Source of the DNA: GCA-2746365 sp963711255
Lineage (GTDB): Bacteria; Pseudomonadota; Gammaproteobacteria; SZUA-229
Length of the DNA stretch: 64,000 nt
NCBI GenBank assembly: GCA_963711255.1
Contig: CAVQDO010000023.1
Coordinates: forward strand, 1-64,000
Reading direction: 5' to 3'
This document shows positions 61,601 to 64,000 of the stretch, piece by piece (the first letter of the stretch is position 1; each line of letters starts with the position of its first letter). A model generated the notes under the pieces. That model ran no database searches. It saw only the letters and a list, made by a program, of their open reading frames with translations, and had not been told where the DNA came from. The position numbers were made by a program, and so were the translations under genes.

Positions 61601-64000
61601 ATGATTTTGAATGCCGTTAAAAAGGTACTGGGTAGCAGGAATGACCGCCTGGTTAAAAAGCACCGCAAAACAGTTAATCAAATAAATGCGCTAGAAGCTG
61701 ATTTTCAGGTTCTCAGTGATCTCGCTCTTGCCGCAAAAACGCAGGAATTTCGTCAGCGTCTAAATGACGGCGAAACCGTAGACCAGTTGCTGCCGGAAGC
61801 GTTTGCCACGGTAAGGGAAGCCGGACGCCGCGTTTTTAATATGCGCCACTTCGATGTCCAGCTAATCGGCGGCATGGTATTGCACAGCGGTAAAATTGCC
61901 GAAATGCGTACCGGTGAAGGTAAAACACTCGTAGCTACACTGGCAGCATATCTGAACGCATTGCCCGGTAATGGTGTGCATGTTGTTACAGTGAATGACT
62001 ACCTCGCTGCACGTGATGCTGAATGGATGGGCAAGCTATATAACTTCCTGGGCATGACAACCGGTGTCAGTATATCTGGTATGGACCATGTGGCGAAAAA
62101 ACAGGCCTATGCATCAGACATAACCTACGGCACCAATAACGAATTCGGGTTTGATTACCTGCGCGATAACATGGCATTTACCGCTGAAGAGAAAGTTCAG
62201 CGGGTGCCTTACTTTGCTATTGTCGACGAAGTGGATTCTATTTTAATCGATGAAGCCAGAACACCGTTGATTATTTCGGGTGCTGTTGGTGAAAACAGTG
62301 ACCTGCATTTGCGTTTCAACGATATAGTTAAAAAGCTGGAACAAGGCCGCTTAACGACAAAAGAAGAGCCGGAAGAAGGTGATTTTTCTGTCGATGAGAA
62401 AAGTAAAAGTGTTCATATTACCGAGCAGGGCCACCAGAAAGTTGAAGAAATCCTGGTAGAAGAAGGCATTCTTGAAGCGACTGACTCACTCTACAGTGCA
62501 ACGAATATCAACCTTGTGCATTATCTAAACGCAGCTTTGCGTGCAGCTGTACTGTTTGATAAAGACGTGCATTATATTGTTCGTGATAAGCAGGTGATTA
62601 TCGTTGATGAATTTACCGGTCGTACCATGGAAGGACGTCGCTGGTCAGAAGGCCTGCACCAGGCGGTAGAAGCCAAAGAAGGCGTACCTATCCAAAATGA
62701 AAACCAGACCCTGGCTTCTATTACTTTCCAGAATTATTTCAGGCTGTATGACAAGCTTTCCGGAATGACCGGTACTGCCGACACGGAAGCGGAAGAGTTA
62801 CTGCAGATTTATAATCTTGAAGTGGTCGTTATTCCGACCAACCGGCCAATGGCACGCAACGATAAAACCGACCAGGTGTTTTTGACTCCGGATGAAAAAT
62901 TTAACGCTATTGTTGAAGATATTAAAGATTGCCAGCAACGTAAGCAGCCCGTGCTTGTGGGTACAGCCTCGATCGAAGTGTCTGAGCATATTTCAGCCTT
63001 GCTGAAGAAGGCAAAAATTGAGCATAGCGTGTTGAATGCCAAGCAGCATGAAAATGAAGCGCATATTATTGAGAACGCCGGCCTTCCCGGCGCGGTTACG
63101 ATAGCGACCAACATGGCTGGCCGTGGTACCGATATTGTTCTCGGTGGTAACCTCGAAGTTGAACTGGTACAAAACGCAGATGCCGGTGAAGAAAAACTTG
63201 AAAGCATTAAAGCTGACTGGGGAAAACGCCATCAGCAAGTGTTAGAGGCAGGTGGTTTACATGTTATTGGCAGTGAGCGTCACGAGTCACGCCGAATTGA
63301 TAACCAGTTGCGTGGCCGTTCCGGTCGCCAGGGTGATGCCGGTTCCAGCCGTTTTTACCTGTCGCTGCAGGATGACCTGATGCGTATTTTTGCATCGGAC
63401 AAAGTCGGTGCCTTAATGAAAAAACTGGGCATGGAAGAAGGTGAAGCGATCGAACACCCATGGGTTAACCGTGCCATTGAAAATGCCCAGCGCAAAGTTG
63501 AAGGCCATAACTATGATATTCGTAAGCAGTTGCTCGAGTATGATGATGTTGCAAACGATCAGCGGAAGGTAGTTTACGCACAGCGAAATGAAATGATGGC
63601 AGAGAGTGATCTGTCTGAAACCATCAAGGTCATTCGTGATGAAGTGATAAATAATGTCATCGATACCTCAATACCTCATGGCAGTCTTGATGAGCAGTGG
63701 GATATTGACGGCCTGGAAAGAACACTGGACGAAGAGTTCGGTCTTAAACTTCCGGTAGCAGATTGGCTGGAACAGGATCATATGCTGGATGAAGCAGGCC
63801 TGCGTAGAAAGATACTGGCTACCGTAGCCGAAGAGTTTGCAGCCAAGGAGCAACTGGTTGGTTCTGAAGGCATGCGCAATTACGAAAAGCATGTCATGCT
63901 TAATGTACTCGACAAACTGTGGAAAGAGCATTTGGCTGCGATGGATTATTTGCGGCAGAGTATTGGCCTGCGTGGTTATGCACAGAAAAATCCGAAACAG
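61601..64000 (+). CDS. secA: Protein translocase ATPase SecA (3' end outside window)
   Basis: The motor of Sec export. Exactly 800 codons are visible from ATG 61601 to the window end, out of about 900. The Walker A region MRTGEGKTLVATLAAY (about 102-117), Walker B VDEVDSILIDEARTPLIISG (about 208-227), the helicase motif TNMAGRGTDIVLGGN (about 504-518) and RQGDAGSSRFYLSLQDDLM are intact. The last visible residues, MDYLRQSIGLRGYAQKNPKQ, belong to the helical scaffold/wing. No frameshift in the visible part. The C-terminal zinc/SecB-binding tail is not in the window. Confidence 0.98.
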   Translation, partial: MILNAVKKVLGSRNDRLVKKHRKTVNQINALEADFQVLSDLALAAKTQEFRQRLNDGETVDQLLPEAFATVREAGRRVFNMRHFDVQLIGGMVLHSGKIAEMRTGEGKTLVATLAAYLNALPGNGVHVVTVNDYLAARDAEWMGKLYNFLGMTTGVSISGMDHVAKKQAYASDITYGTNNEFGFDYLRDNMAFTAEEKVQRVPYFAIVDEVDSILIDEARTPLIISGAVGENSDLHLRFNDIVKKLEQGRLTTKEEPEEGDFSVDEKSKSVHITEQGHQKVEEILVEEGILEATDSLYSATNINLVHYLNAALRAAVLFDKDVHYIVRDKQVIIVDEFTGRTMEGRRWSEGLHQAVEAKEGVPIQNENQTLASITFQNYFRLYDKLSGMTGTADTEAEELLQIYNLEVVVIPTNRPMARNDKTDQVFLTPDEKFNAIVEDIKDCQQRKQPVLVGTASIEVSEHISALLKKAKIEHSVLNAKQHENEAHIIENAGLPGAVTIATNMAGRGTDIVLGGNLEVELVQNADAGEEKLESIKADWGKRHQQVLEAGGLHVIGSERHESRRIDNQLRGRSGRQGDAGSSRFYLSLQDDLMRIFASDKVGALMKKLGMEEGEAIEHPWVNRAIENAQRKVEGHNYDIRKQLLEYDDVANDQRKVVYAQRNEMMAESDLSETIKVIRDEVINNVIDTSIPHGSLDEQWDIDGLERTLDEEFGLKLPVADWLEQDHMLDEAGLRRKILATVAEEFAAKEQLVGSEGMRNYEKHVMLNVLDKLWKEHLAAMDYLRQSIGLRGYAQKNPKQ

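Overview
The window is chromosomal DNA from a free-living-type Gammaproteobacterium. The evidence is a complete mraZ-to-secA division and wall cluster in Pseudomonas-like order, a class A RNase P RNA just upstream of it, and FolE, FolM, PolB, GshA, MetH and LpxC proteins that read like E. coli or Pseudomonas orthologues. A high-potential iron-sulfur protein, a Gly/Tyr-rich secreted protein resembling sulfur globule proteins, and a VPxPA/PEP-CTERM-type exported protein fit a sulfur-oxidising or phototroph-related lineage. That lineage guess is inference, not proof.

Layout. 1-1563: end of folX, then folE and folM, a tetrahydromonapterin operon with ATGA overlaps. 1.6-13.2 kb: mostly unlinked genes, including a secreted gluzincin metalloprotease, small membrane proteins, a voltage-gated K+ channel, an RND efflux adaptor/pump pair, an SLC13-type transporter with TrkA-C domains, HiPIP, and a Mut7-C RNase-like protein. 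13.2-24.6 kb: lipoproteins, a PhoX-like Tat protein, DNA polymerase II, a HIBADH-like dehydrogenase, a Gly/Tyr-rich protein, tRNA-Pro(CGG), a YeeZ-like SDR, a Lys-rich exported protein, DUF1015, and a lone MobMystA-like HTH regulator next to a perfect 37-bp palindrome. 24.7-39.8 kb: gshA, a Sel1/SH3 protein, a lytic transglycosylase, bolA, bpt, metH, a broken PEP-CTERM-type gene behind a sigma-54 promoter, uup, a FecR-domain protein, prmA. 40.1-64 kb: rnpB, then mraZ-rsmH-ftsL-ftsI-murE-murF-mraY-murD-ftsW-murG-murC-murB-ddl-ftsQ-ftsA-ftsZ-lpxC, dciA on the opposite strand, an M23 peptidase, and secA running off the end.

How the genes work together. The dcw block is one long, tightly overlapping operon that makes UDP-MurNAc-pentapeptide, lipid I and lipid II and the divisome. 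It starts from a strong sigma-70 promoter that carries a three-repeat MraZ operator. LpxC and SecA follow with their own spacing.

Unusual points. Three genes (a Sel1 protein, the PEP-CTERM-type gene, murG) read well only if a one-base frameshift is allowed; the PEP-CTERM gene needs two. Because murG is essential, sequence error is likely for at least that one. Non-coding structure includes two members of one hairpin family (24119-24193, 39834-39931), a 30-bp inverted repeat (22157-22230), a 51-bp tandem repeat (37173-37330), and the palindrome upstream of the HTH gene. I did not see a clear novel multigene defence or metabolic system. The best leads are the sigma-54/PEP-CTERM locus, the HTH palindrome and the repeat families.
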